From assembly GCA_015039465.1 (NCBI GenBank), contig MU130695.1:20838-84837 (forward strand): 64,000 bases of DNA, given 5' to 3'. Both the position numbers and the translations under genes were made by a program. The stretch's first letter is position 1, and each line of letters begins with the position of its first letter. Origin of the DNA: Phlegmacium glaucopus. Taxonomy: Eukaryota; Basidiomycota; Agaricomycetes; Agaricales; Cortinariaceae. Under the pieces are notes generated by a model, which worked only from the letters and a program-made list of their open reading frames with translations, made no database searches and had not been told where the DNA came from. Below are positions 32,163-44,763 of this stretch, piece after piece.

Positions 32163-33818
32163 CTAAGTCGAGACGCCGCCGTTATCCTCATCTCGGAGTA
32201 GCAGCCCCTGTTCTTTAGCCGCGAACGCAGCCAACACATTACGCACTTCAAAACCTCCAACACTGCCCGTCGTATAGATCACGTTGCTAACCTCGAATCC
32301 ATTAAACTGACTAGCCGCACAAATGGTGTATGCTCCCATATTATCAAAGCCAAGCCAATCTCCCACTTGTAAAGCACGCGGTAATTCAGTCGAAGGGGAA
32401 ACACAATCAATCGAGTCGCATGTAGGTCCCCATACGCTGCTCATGTGTGTTGGCTCCGACGCCGAGATGTGGAAAGATCCATTGAGCGATAAGACATATG
32501 GATGAACGACTTGGTGATCAAAGAGGATGCAATTAAAAGCGCCGTACACGCCATCATTGATGTAATCTAAAAAAAATGCGGGGAGACAAACCGGTTGAGG
32601 TGCAAGATGATTGTAGAGAAATAACAGAACGACGTACACATGACAACTGGGTCGTTAGAGGTTGCTGTTTCTGCTTGATCCTGGGGAGACGAAATGCTAG
32701 CCAGAGGTGCCCGACGGGCTATGATATTGACAGCCAACCTGAACGCCTTGGAAACGTAAAACCTCCCAGGCTCTGCGATAATTTTAAGACCGTCTCGATC
32801 AGGAAAATGACGATCGATCGCTTGCTTCAAGACCGTAGCGGCCTGCTCGAACAGGGAATCTTCAAACCCGCCTCCCACGTCCAGTAGCTTGAACGTATAG
32901 CCGACTTCCTTGGCCATATCGAAAACGGCCCGAGCCCGCGTGATAGCGTCCATGTATACCGACGGGTCATAGCATCCACTGCCCACATGAAAGCTGACAC
33001 CCACTACGTCAAGGTTCAGCTCCTTAGCCTTGGCAAGTAGGCCCGGGACGGTGGTAAGTGGCGCCCCGAATTTTATTCCAAAAGCACAAAGGCTTTTAGA
33101 ATCGTCTGTCAAGATACGAATAACGCATTTTGCGCGAGGATGTGCACGAGCGATCTTGTACAGTTCGTCCGCGTTGTCAAAGGTCATCATGTCGACCCCT
33201 CTTTTAGCAGCATTTCGGACAAAGGAGACTGCTTTGCACGGGTTTGCAAAGATTATATTGGACGGATCCATACCTCCGATATCAAGAACTTGAGATATTT
33301 CATTGTTGGAAGCGCAATCGAACCCAGCCCCTAAAGCAGCGAGAAGACGTAGAACATAAGGGTCGGGATTACATTTGACAGCTGTGGGAAAGTTAATTAA
33401 ATAAACAATAGGGAATTATTTGGGAGATAAAAAAAAACGAACCATAGAAGGGTTGTATTTCTGGCAAGCAAGACTTCCATCGTTGATGTTGTCTATAGAC
33501 TTGACCAAGATCCGCAACGAAGAATGCCTGCTCGGCATTTATTTCGTGGGCCAAACGCGAAGCATTCATGATGCCATTGCGTAAATGAACTTCTGGATGA
33601 CCACTGAGAAGCGGAGGTAAAAACGGGAATATTGCGTCTCCGTTGACCTGAGAGTCGGCGTTGGAGGGGCATGGTGGTGGTTGTGGAGAAAGTTTGTCAT
33701 TGACTAATGCATTAGTCGCCCATGATAATGTATTATCATGGAACCGCGAATAATTTTCGGGAGAAGAGGCGAAACTGAAGTCTATCGCATTGATGGGTGG
33801 CAAAGTTTCCAGTGACAT
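32163..33818 (-). CDS. ODC1: Ornithine decarboxylase
   Basis: Three exons, complement(join(32163..32566, 32638..33381, 33443..33818)), 507 residues. It makes putrescine from ornithine, the first step of polyamine synthesis, with pyridoxal phosphate, as a dimer. Visible signatures: the PLP lysine in AVKCNPDPYVLR at residue 128, GFDCASNNEI, IIFANPCK, SFHVGSGC, LLDVGGGF, EPGRFYVSKAF, MYYINDGVYGAFNCIL, and the catalytic cysteine in WGPTCDSIDC. The start is the first ATG in frame; open frame continues upstream but without an ATG. The N-terminal extension before FFVADLG is about 90 residues, longer than in mammals but usual in fungi. No antizyme-type signal was looked for beyond the frame itself. 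Confidence 0.95.
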
Positions 33819-36635
33819 TGAATTTTCGGCGCAGTCGGGTGAATCTGAATCTATCTTGTCTATTGAATTTGTTGAGCGCGAAATTGTGCGGTCCAATAGT
33901 TTAGCAAAGAAATGGATTATTTTTTTGTGCAAGGCTTGGATAAATTTTAGGTTGTTGATTTGTGTGGTTAACCCGGAATTACCGAACCTGAACCGCCACG
34001 GTCGATGGCGAGCCGGGCGGGAGAGGACGGCAAATGTTGGGGGTTCTGTCAGTCAGTGCGGGTTCCTCGCTCCCTGTACAGCGAGGAAAGGGCTTGAAGG
34101 GATATATAACCGGATTAAAAAATCAAAAAGCGTCGGGTCGGGAGGCTGTTAAGGGTGAAAACTGTTCGTCGTCAAGTTGGAAAGTTGAAGTCCTGTCAGG
34201 GAGGTTCACCTGGACGACAGATCATGCTGAGCGTCAGAGAGGGGTACGAAAAAACAAGACTACAGACCTCGAACGGATGACCACCTAGATCGATTTAAAA
34301 AAAAAAATGTTCAAAAAAAATTTTTTTTCAAGGGGGTGGAAAGAGTGCGCACTCGAGGGTCAACAAACGAAGATCGCTATTCCTTGTCTGGTCAGTAATG
34401 GTGGAACTAAGTGCTGTTAAGACCAAAAGATGCCACGCAGTGCTGCACTGCTACTACTTGGGAGGACTTTTCGCTGTTGGGTGTGTTGAACAGAGAGTTT
34501 ACAGCGGAGTTTTCTCACCAACTCGATTATATCAGCACGGCTCTACCGACAGCGCGCATGGAGGGGAGGCCCTGCTCTTTTACGTTTAAAAATTTCATTT
34601 GTCAAAAATTGTATACCATCCGGTACCCCGTGCTTAACGGTGGAGAACTGCAAGTAGCCACAGCACCTGGTCATATAGCAGATATTTTGGAATACGCTTC
34701 ACCGCAGTTGCGACATGCTCACTATACTCGTGATCATGATGCTCGAGGTGGCTCTCCATATAGGTCGAGCGTACGTGACTCATTAACGGCATCTTGTTCC
34801 GAGTAAATGTCAAGTTTGGTTTGCAAGTTCCGTGTTGGCTATGTACCTTTCATCCATCGTATTTTTACACACAAATGCCGACGTCTTAGACATGAGTCTC
34901 GCTCCTTGAAACCGTGTAGCCATCGCTCACATGACTCTTTCTTCGGTTTCTTGCGAATTCGCTGGAATGAACGAATCATTCTACTTGTCAAAAAACAACA
35001 AATTGAATAAACCGTGGCTTAACAGCAAGATAACTTGCCCAAAACTGGATGGATGATGTCAGGCCTACGTATTCGCGCCTCGAGGCCTACAACTTGGGGG
35101 CTTCATTCAAGTTCAAGGTCCGGTCATTTTAAAAATACATGAAGAGTAAAATGTACCACATCGGGGGATGGAAGGCTCTTGTAAGCTGCGCTGCGCGTTG
35201 TTGCTCGGACGTCTTCCATGAGGAACGGTTTAAAAGTTTCGCCGTGCATAGCAACGCTAGCCCATCAAGGAGTCGAAGGGAAGCTGCCTCGATCGAGGAA
35301 AGGAAAAGAAGCGGAGTCACTTTTTCCGTCTCCCCCATCCATAACATAACTCCATGAGTAACTTGTTTATGTACACATACGATATCAAGATATATTCAAT
35401 GCAAGTTCTTCGTAATTCATCTCAAAGCAATCGCCAGCTTTGCGTAGTACTTACAGCAAAGTATCCAATCTCAGACTCAGGGCAGTTCATCGATAACGCC
35501 AAGATAACGCCTGAGGGCAATAGATAACCAGGTTCCTTCATGATCATAGGTTCTTACCATCCTCTCCTCTTTCAAAGCCCATTTATCCCCGTTTTCTCTT
35601 GAAAAGGCATTATTGATTTGCCCCTTACCTTTTGTTTTCGTCATTTGGACTGGTTTGATATCTCTTGCAAGCTTTGCACACATGCCATACTTCTTTTGCA
35701 TCATAATGCTTACGTCCTTGATCAACCATCCGAGGTTTTGACAAGCCCTGGAAATTTCTTTTGGATTTTTTTTTTGGCGGTTATAGAAAGGAATCGAGGT
35801 CCATTATTCAATTCGCAATTGGAATTTTAATGTCTTCTCAGGAACCCTACCTCAGTGGCTATGTGGTCATAAGTCTCGACAACTACAACTATACAACTCC
35901 CTTATGCTCGGATTGAGATTCCCAAGTACGGATCTCTATTCCAGAAACAGCCAAACCTGCCCCTCGTCCCTTCTCAGGTGGAGCTCGAGGTTTTTAGACT
36001 TTTCCGATTGGCTGGCTGGGCTCCACTTCCCGAATCTCCAACCAATCAGGCCCCAAAGAAAGTTTAAACTGCTGTAAATCTGTATGTTATGTGTGTATTT
36101 ATATACTATGTTGCGTGAATTTGTTGAAAGTTCATAGAAGAAGCTTGCAGATATTAATTGGCCATATAGATTCAGGCAACATATACTGATATAGACAGCT
36201 GAGAACTGACAAAGTTTCTTGCGCTATTGGCGGTTGGAAAAACATCCTCTTGCGCACTGAACGTAGTATACAGAGCTTCGAGATGTTTGCACGTAAGGCT
36301 TGTACGTACCATCACAGATAACGTACCATCGCGTATTTCATGTGATACTACGGACTGGTCGAACAGAAGGTTGCAATATGTCAGAATTTCTACAGATTGC
36401 ACCCGAGGCTGGCCAGGCCCCCAGAAGTGTCCCACGGGTCTACGATACCTAACCTATATCGTTGACATGACATTGAAAGGAGCGAAAGGTCGGTAACCAG
36501 GAAAAAACCAAGTTTCTGCGTAGAAGGGATGAAAAGCTTCTGTATAAGTATATTTGATACCATTTTTGTCCCAGGCTACGGACTTGCCGAGAAATATGAA
36601 GGTATGCTAGATCATCATAAACTGATCTGAAGCAT
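33819..36635. other. Intergenic, including the ODC 5' region
   Basis: About 2.8 kb with no gene I can support. Immediately upstream of ODC lie the likely leader and promoter. A and T runs occur at 34299-34329. Frames up to 130 codons (34411-34806) lack domains or compatible splice neighbours. Confidence 0.5.
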
Positions 36636-38023
36636 TCAACTTCCTCGGGGTATTATTATTGGGTGCCTACTTGAGTCTGAAGAACTCTGGGCACGAGGAT
36701 GCATCGTGGCTGCCCATGGCACCGCCACCTGATTCGGCGGATATTGGTACTGGGTTACTCCAGGCTGAATTTCAGGGACCGGGCCCGAGGCAGAAGTGAC
36801 TTCTTGGATCTCCCAGTCCAACAAACCCCCTAACGGAATATGCTGTACAACAACTCGTTTCCCTAGCACCTCGGCCTGTAAAGATCGAAATGTCAATGGG
36901 AAAAAACTTGAAGCATTTACGTTGATTTTGCCAAATCGGCAAAGGGGTACTTACCTCGTACATCTTGAATAAACCAGAGTTGACTTTACCCCAGTTAGGC
37001 ACTCCGACTGCGATGGAGTGTAACTGAGATGAGTGTTCGTAAAAAGGTCCAGATTTCACATCGAGGATGCGCATGATAGCCATAAAATATAAATTTGTCG
37101 GTGGCAAGGGAGGATGAATAATGGCAGACACAGCAATCTCTGTCTGGTCTGTCGTGATCATAAAAAAAGCCTCAGCGATGTCGACGGGTACATTATGTAG
37201 GGGGAAGATCACCTCGAAGCTGACCACTTCCGAAAATGTATGGGAGAAAACAGTAATCATCTAACCCCCAAACGCCATGGCTGCCAGCCGGTTCGAGCCT
37301 ATAGACATCTTGAAGTTTCCAACACAATCTAAAATAGCGCAGGAACACAGCCAGAACTATATTGCGTTCTTCCTCAGGCTCAGGTCGCAAAAATCGGACA
37401 AGTGTCAAACACAACAGAAATAAAGCAAAAGAAGTTTCGTGACCAGTTCCATAGTCCATTCGAATGAAAGACCCAAACGAAGACAAGAAGTAAGGTTTTA
37501 CGTAGGGCATCACCGCAGCATACTCTGGTGCCAACAGCGTCCCAAGTATATCATCAGACCTCTAACGACAAGGGGGGTTGACGTTAGTATGGAATATGAT
37601 GAGGGGTGACGAACGGGGAAAATTCCGAACCTCTTCTAATCGTTGGCCCCATGTTCTGAAAGCTAAGTTTCCAAAGCGTTGAGGTGATTGAAGAGGCGGG
37701 ATCTCAATGATCCATTGTTCAAGAGTATCGAGGAGCACAAGTAATCTATCCACAGACTTTTTTTTTTCTTTTTGGCGGCTGAGATGTGCAAAAATGTTTC
37801 AAACGAATCATACCTGACTGTGGCTTTTTGGGACCCAGGGTAGAGAAGTTCCTATCACAGATTCGTTTAACCGACGCAGAAATAAGATATAATCTCGGTA
37901 GCTTTGCATAGATTTCCAGTGTTCGAGGTCACCATCAGTTTTGATCTTGGTTGTTGGTGTTGCGGGGAGAGATGAAACCTCGCTGAGAGTTATTTCTTGA
38001 AGGAATGGTAATTTCTGCTGCAT
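36636..38023 (-). CDS. PTPA: Serine/threonine phosphatase 2A activator (PTPA, Rrd1/Rrd2 family)
   Basis: Five exons, complement(join(36636..36875, 36955..37148, 37213..37561, 37631..37756, 37814..38023)), 372 residues. The order of motifs is typical: DTLEQWIIEIPPLQSPQRFGN, FRTWGQRLEE, YVKPYFLSSFGSFIRMDYGTGHE, LEPAGSHGVWGLDDYCFLPY, IFGSGQLRDQ, GPFYEHSSQL, VPNWGKVNSGLFKMYEAEVLGK and VVQHIPLG. PTPA is a peptidyl-prolyl isomerase-like chaperone that activates PP2A catalytic subunits with ATP and Mg. The C-terminal tail after VQHIPLG is about 60 residues of low complexity. It diverges from KU70 with only 185 bases between starts. Confidence 0.95.
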
Positions 38024-38208
38024 CTTAGGATATGTGCTGATAAAGGTGTACTGACTCCTGACTCAGGGAATCCAAGTCACCGTCACATCCGTGTCATCCG
38101 TGACCCACGCGATACGCGTGACTGTTAACACTCAGACTCAGAGTCATTATTGAACGTGAACGCGTGAACGTTGACCAGGTTGACCATTGACCTCCGCATA
38201 CTTGAATA
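38024..38208. promoter_or_regulatory. Divergent PTPA/KU70 promoter
   Basis: 185 bases between the two start codons. It contains GTCACGGATGACACGG-like direct repeats near 38085-38105 and CGCGTGA elements near 38108 and 38161, but no factor can be assigned. Confidence 0.5.
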
Positions 38209-41200
38209 ATGCCACCTTACGATGATTGGAACAAGATCGATGAAGAAGAAGATGAGGAGTTGCAGGACACCTCAGTGAGTAACGCGACAACCACAAGCAA
38301 ACCCATGACGCGCTTTTTTTGATGTCTAAGCTTTAGATGTACGAGAGCAAACGAGACGTTATCTTGTTTTGCATCGATTGTTCTGAATCCATGTTGAAAT
38401 TATATGATGATTCAAAGTACGAAGATCTTCAAACGTGCCACCTTTACACTGCACTTGAGGCTGCGATGCAAATTCAGAAGAAGAAAATCATCGTTGGGCC
38501 AAATGATTCTTTTGGAATCCTGCTTTTTAACACAGTGAGATTTGAGCTCTGAAATTCAGTTACTGAGTGATTCAAATGTGGGTTCCTAAAGACAAGGAAA
38601 TCAGACACCACCAGACAACAGGGGTCAGAAATCAAGAAAAACACTTTCTTATTTCAACCTATCGCCCCTCTTAGCGCGCCAAAGGTTCAAGAACTTATAC
38701 AACTCCTCGACGGTTTGTGCACAAATTTCCTTGGCGCATTTCAGTCTCACTGAGATAACGCAAAGCCGCTCGCGAGAATCCTGAGGAGTTAAGAACTATG
38801 TTTCCACCCCTCAAAGAAGGGAGAGTACCTATGGGTGATGTTTTCACAAGCTGCAATTGGGTCCTACGCGATGGGTCAGTTCGGAAAGAGTGCAGGCTGA
38901 TTGTATTCGCTCATATCCTCAACAGTGCACCTAAGACTGCTTCGAAGCGGGTTTTTCTTATCACAGACGAAGATAATCCTCATCCTGGCAAAGGGAACAA
39001 ACAATTAATTACGTCCGCTCGAACCACCTTGATTGTTTGTGAACCCATCTTTTCGGTTGAGCAATTTGGAACTCAAATGTTTTGAGCGTAGGACTTGACA
39101 CAAGCGGGTGTTGCTGTGGAGCCATTCTTCATCAGCACTGAAGAGAAATCGTTTGATGTTTCGACATTCTACTCGGTGAGCAGAATATAAATGTTCGATG
39201 GTTAGATGGATTTATTATTTTTGTTCTCAATAGTCAATTCTGCTACCGACAAATATTGGAGATGAAGAACTGGAGGACTCCTCTGTTCTCCCCGAATCAA
39301 TCTCAATTTCTCGGATCGAAGATCTATTATCCCAGATGCGTTTCCATGAAGTACCTAAACGTGCCCAGTTCAGCATCCCCTTCAAATTAGCGAACAACTT
39401 CACAATTGGGATTAAAGGGTTTGTGAACTGCTTTACCTGATATAGACCCAAGTAACACGGTACCCGATAACAGATACGGTCTTGTGACAGAGCAAAAGAT
39501 AGGATCATACAAATATTTTGTTGACCTTGGCGATAGGATGGAGGTTGCAACGGTCCGGACGACCTACCTTGATGAGGTATGGAACCACATCGGCCTGAAA
39601 AAGTTTCCGTTCAATTTTATATCCTTTAGGATCGACAAGCTGAGGTTGATAAGACCAAAATTGTTTATGGTGCCGATTTAGGTGCCAGCGCTGCGGGAGA
39701 CGATGATGACGATGGAGATGAAGCCCTGGGCAGCTTTGGAGCGCGTCTCGTGAAGGCTGGACACAGAGTGAGCTTCTGGTATTTCATCCTATAATTAGGA
39801 CCGCTATCAAGTTTTATCATTTAGCCGTTCTATACTGCAAATGAAATCCGATCATTTCGTACGATGGGACTTGAACCTGGTGAGCATAGGTTTCGACAAT
39901 TTATTGTCCATTTCATTGTTTTATTGATCTACGAATAACAGGGATTAAGCTTCTTGGGTTTAAGGACCGCAGTGAATTACGTTTCGAGGACAATGTTAAA
40001 CATTCCGTATTTATTTATCCGGACGAACTGGTAAGTACCGATAGACATCTGCTGTACAATTTTCAAATAGTTCTCTCTCCTTTTTGCAGTCGTACTCGGG
40101 CAGCAAACGAACGTTTAGCGCCCTTCTTCGGTCCATGATCAAGAAGAATAAAATTGGCCTCGTGCTTACATTAATGCGGCGAAATTCAACGCCTCTTTTC
40201 TGTGCCCTTTTACCTCAGGTCTAGAATTTCTATCAATGTTATCAATTTTGATTTTCTGATCTATTCGCAGGAGGAGAAAGAGGACGAGAGCGGCTGGACC
40301 GAGCCAGCTGGGTTCCACCTTATTCCATTACCCTTTGCCGACGAAATCCGATCTGCACCAATTCAGGAGGCTTTCCAAGGTGGCTGTCTTTATTTTCGAG
40401 TCATCATCCGTCGATTAACTTATATCCGAGCCAGCGTCGGAAGAATTGAAAGACGCTGCTTTTGCATGGATCGATAAGCTTTCTGTCAAAAACGGAACAT
40501 ATCCACCTGATTCATATCCCAATCCTGGTAAGATTATCATTTCGAAACCCCTGTTTTGGCAGAGGGATCATGCTGCTCAATGATCTCATGATTTACACAG
40601 CCCTCGCATACCACAACGAGCAAATCGAAGCAAGCGCGTTTCGAGAACAATATGATCCCGACTCCTTTGAGGACTTGACGGAGCCTAAAGTGGAGATGAT
40701 CCATAAGGCAAGCTTTTTAAAATTCTTTCCTAATAGCTATGTACATAAGCAAGATTATCCTTCCCAGCGCGCTGGTAAATTGATGAAAGAGTGGAAGACG
40801 GCCCTTGTAAACGATAGCTCGGCTAATTTGGTTGTTCCAATCACTGGTTCGAAACGGAAATCGGTTTGTTTTTTTGTTGCATTTCGAGAATGTTGCATCA
40901 AACAGCTGACGGATAAACCAGGACATCAGCGTCGACGAAGCAGAAATCAAAAGTAAATACGATACAGGCACACTTAGCAAGGTATTATGTTCCCTATAAA
41001 TGTCTGACTGAGTCATTTTATTGACCACCTGGCCCCTTTTTCCAGTTACGCGTGGATCAGCTGAAGGTATGCAAACCCATCCTTTCCCAGAACAAATAAA
41101 TAGTTTGACCCCTCGAATGTTAACCCATATGTAGGCCTTTCTGAATGCCAAAGGACAAGCCGTAGCGGGGAAAAAAGCCGAACTGGTGGAACGTGTGTCT

Positions 41201-41221
41201 GAATGGTTTGATGCTCACTAA
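38209..41221 (+). CDS. KU70: Ku70, DNA-end-binding subunit of the non-homologous end-joining complex
   Basis: Eighteen exons close in frame to 669 residues: join(38209..38274, 38337..38534, 38592..38712, 38766..39034, 39092..39175, 39234..39418, 39474..39576, 39630..39767, 39825..39879, 39942..40030, 40090..40218, 40271..40379, 40435..40527, 40601..40707, 40768..40863, 40922..40981, 41046..41066, 41135..41221). Domains: acidic N-terminus; vWA-like alpha/beta domain (RDVILFCIDCSESML, SFGILLFNT, KRVFLITDEDNPHPG); Ku core barrel with KLLGFKDRSELRFEDN and PLFCALLPQ; a C-terminal arm; and a SAP DNA-binding motif (LRVDQLKAFLNAKG, then ELVERVSEWF). With Ku80 it rings broken DNA ends. Intron 14 (40708-40767) uses a GC-AG donor. 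HUS1, another DNA-damage gene, lies 7 kb away. Confidence 0.95.
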
Positions 41222-42521
41222 TGCAGTTGGCGGCGTGATGCTATTCTCCTTTCCTAATTAGACTACCATGTGTTTACAGAGATGCCGGCCCTACAGCGTG
41301 GATTTCAACTTTGACTCGCATGAGTTCAGTGCGACGTTGAGTTGAATATTAATTATAACATTTTGTATTATACATCGATTTTGGACTTTCACTGCCATTT
41401 GAAGCTTGATTAATTTGCTAATTTTGGTTGACATGGTTCTGGAATTATTTTTTTTTAGACTTGGCTCTGGATGTAAATGCGTTTCCTTACCCGTAATGGG
41501 GTATGTCTGTCGATATTACACGGGTATTCGATACCTTATTTGTGATCTTCAATACTTATCAAGGAGTCCGAAATACCCGTGGAGCGTGGGTCCTCTTTAC
41601 CTTTCCCAGGAGTCGTCCCCATGATGAGACCGCGTCCTTATAATTAACTGGTAGCCGAGGTGATCAGATAGAACAAAGATTGCCTAGGATTGCGCGCTAT
41701 TGTCAGCTAGGCTGACATGTTACTGCTCTAATTGGTTTCTTTTCTGCGTTCAAGGAACGGATATCTTATTGCCGGCGTCTCCAATCTCAGTGTTATGTCA
41801 GCAGTCCATCGTACTGCAGTCATTTGACCTTACCTATTCGAAATGTACTATATGACGCGGGCAGATACGGAGATGTATGGACGACAGATATGTATGGACG
41901 AGAACGAGAGGTCACAGGCACGGGTACATCGGAGATCTAAGGCACTTTCCCTTGCAATTATATTCTGTACTAGAAAACGAAAAGCAATAGAGTAATGAAT
42001 GAGAAAAAGTGGACGCTTACAGACAGTACTAATAGTAGCTTGGTTCAAGTTTGTAGTAGTTCTCGTACTCGATGATTATATAAAGGTTTTTTAACCCGTC
42101 AGCACAGAGTAAGCTACAAGCTTACACTGCCGTGTCTGATCGTGAATTTGAGCTGCACTTTTATTTTTTGAAATAAGGCGGCCCATTCAGGTGGAGAATA
42201 AAAAGTTAAGTAGGGCCTAAACTAGTAAGAAGCAGGAGCTATAAAAATAGTGGCCAATACTTAGTCCTCAATAGAAAAGCGGACAAATTATTGATGCTAA
42301 GAAGCAGGACCCAGATCTCAATTTCCAGTGACACCTGCAATATCTCGAGCCTCAAACTACATAAGCTAGAGCATCAGTAGAAGCGCCGCGGTAGAGCTAA
42401 GCGCTGGCCGATGAAGGCAACATCTTATCTTATCTTATCCGATAAGGGCCCCACCGCATTACTAATGAAATTTTCTTATCGATCTTAGTCCCAACACCTT
42501 TCTTTTGAATCAACTACAGTT
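41222..42521. other. Intergenic, nothing recognised
   Basis: 1.3 kb between KU70 and the glutaredoxin gene. No frame with a domain. A pair of TCTTATCTTATC repeats near 42424 lies about 100 bases before the glutaredoxin start; these resemble GATAAG (GATA-factor) sites on the minus strand. Confidence 0.5.
42424..42445 (-). promoter_or_regulatory. Cluster of GATA-type motifs upstream of the glutaredoxin gene
   Basis: Repeated CTTATC (GATAAG on the minus strand) at 42424-42441, plus one GATAAG on the plus strand at 42442-42447. GATA factors regulate iron genes in fungi and Grx3/4 proteins handle iron-sulfur clusters, so an iron-linked control is plausible but inferred. Confidence 0.35.
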
Positions 42522-43426
42522 ATGTCGAACGGGAACCTTTTCGAAGTGAGCTCTTCAGAGCACTTTAAAGAGCTCTTGTCGGCCGACCTGAAACGAATCT
42601 CAATTATCAACTTTTGGGCACCCTGGGCTGAGCCATGCCATAAAATGAACGAGTTGTTCAAGGAACTTGCAAACAAGAATCCTGCTGCGCTCTTTCTACA
42701 GGTACGTGATAAAATAAAAAGCCTATATTCATGTCTTACATAAACTATCAGGTTGAGGCGGAGGAGCAAGACGATATCGCAGAATCATTTGATATCCAAG
42801 CTGTTCCAGCATTCATCATCCTCCAGGTCTGTATATGTTTAAACGTCTCCGAAAAAGAATACTATCTAAATTTTATGGCGGCTATGACATAGGGTCACAC
42901 CCTCTTGGATCGTATATCCGGGGCCGACGCTACTACTCTCACACAGGCAGTGGCTAAGCATGCGGCCTCTCCGGCCTACACTCCACTTTCACGGACAGAC
43001 CAATCTCCAGCAAAAGCGTCCAATGTAGTCCCATCGGCTCTTCAGGATAAGGAATCGTCTGACGAACTGAACGCAAGGCTCCGAGGTTTAATGAACCAAA
43101 CCAAAGTGGTTTTATTCATGAAGGGAAGCCCTGAGGAGCCACGCTGTGGGTTTTCTCGGAAGATCAGTGCATTGCTCAAAGAACACAACGTGGAATTCAG
43201 TCATTTTGATATATTGACTGATGAAAGTGTACGACAGGGTATGTGGTTCTATTTTCATTCCCGGACTGCGTTGCTCCGGTCCTGAGGTCGCGTTATTCTA
43301 GGACTGAAGGTTCTGAATGATTGGCCGACGTTTCCTCAATTGATTGTGCAAGGCGAGTTGGTTGGTGGATTGGATATCGTCGCGGAGATGGCTGAGAGTG
43401 GAGAGCTCGCAGAATTATTTGCTTGA
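42522..43426 (+). CDS. GRX4: Monothiol glutaredoxin, Grx3/Grx4 type
   Basis: Four exons, join(42522..42701, 42752..42826, 42893..43238, 43302..43426), 241 residues. The N-terminal thioredoxin-like domain ([21 protein letters not shown], then [10 protein letters not shown]) has a single cysteine in place of CxxC, as in Grx3/4. A Ser/Ala/Pro linker leads to the glutaredoxin domain: [28 protein letters not shown] with the CGFS active site, [18 protein letters not shown] and DIVAEM. Such proteins bind a glutathione-ligated 2Fe-2S cluster as dimers and pass iron status to regulators. One glutaredoxin domain is present, as in yeast. The GATA-like cluster upstream fits iron regulation. Confidence 0.95.
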
Positions 43427-44763
43427 GTAAATGTTATCCTTCAGTATGGCGGAGCTTTTTTTTCTAATAGATTTTTCGATCGCGCTTTGTTTACGATGAT
43501 ATCAATCGCCATTTAGGAGCTCCGAGTCAATCGCCTTACCATACACTCCTTCCTGCATTATTATTATTCCTGGCTTTCCTTTCCCATCGGCTTCAAGCGC
43601 GCCCAAATGTATATATTTCGGACTACTGGGGTCCCGGCGGCAATACCGTGCTAGAAAAAAGTGCTCTATCATGACTTGTTCAAGTCTCGAAGGAAGCGAG
43701 AGAGGAGCGTAGTCGTGATCTCGACAGATGACAGATGACATTTCGTACCTTGCTATCTATGGGGATGGAGATGAGTTCTGCCGGATGATAATCAATAAGT
43801 AACGATGGTGCAATGCCATTGACAGGCCCCAAAGCCCAAACAATAAAAAATTTGTTGTACATTGTCACTGATGGAATTTGAAAATGTCATGAGGTTGCTT
43901 AGTATTGGTCCTATAAGTAATTCAAACGGATCAGCAATTCCGTATTGAGCTTAGAGCTTGCATAAAGGTCCATGTTTCGGACCAAGCCCCTGTTCAAATG
44001 AATAGCTTGAAAACATTCAAGGAGAAATTTTACGCCATTGATTCACTACTAACAGCACCCGCGCAAAGTATTAGCTGGCTTGACCGCTGTCAAGCAGCGC
44101 AGTTATAAAATTGTCATTCGGAACTAATTCAAATGATCCTATGGTCGAGGCCTTAAGAACAACTTGTGGGTGAGGGCCATCGCTCCGCGTGGCATATACG
44201 AGTCCCTTCAAATGGAATTATACTGGTATTTTTATGGCGTCTTCGTGAGCGTTGAGTTTCTTAAAGACGCGATTGACAGACAAAACAATGAGTAAATTGT
44301 TTTCGCGCGGCAAACAAGGCCATCACCATCAACACGTGCAATCACGGAAGTTACCGGCAAGTCTTGCGTTACCTTTGAAAGCCGCATCCGCTTATAAGAA
44401 CGAGCCCCTAAAGGGGACTCGTAACCTACTAGCATGAATGTTCACACCGTTTCATCAAATCTTTTCTACTGTCAAAAGCTGATTCAAATAAGCTAGTCTC
44501 TTAAATTGGACTAATGATATATACCTACTAGTACTATAGTCGATTGTTATATCAGTTGCTGAAGGAAATATGAGTAGTCACGATACCTCGTGACAATCGC
44601 GATCACGTGTCGTTACAGACATAGTGAATTTATGGAAGCTTAATGGACTCGAGAAGGTTAAAAATCAATTCCACCAACGACAAAAAAATCTGAAAGGTCC
44701 GAAAACATGTTGCTACTATCAACATCATTTTAACCCACATGTTTTAGCATATACAGTCCCATC
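43427..44763. other. Intergenic, nothing recognised
   Basis: 1.3 kb. Short frames on both strands without domains. No repeat or transposon ends noticed. Confidence 0.5.

Noticed and set aside
33819..33932. N-terminal extension of ornithine decarboxylase to 33932
   Set aside because: The frame is open but begins at TTG; the first ATG is at 33818.
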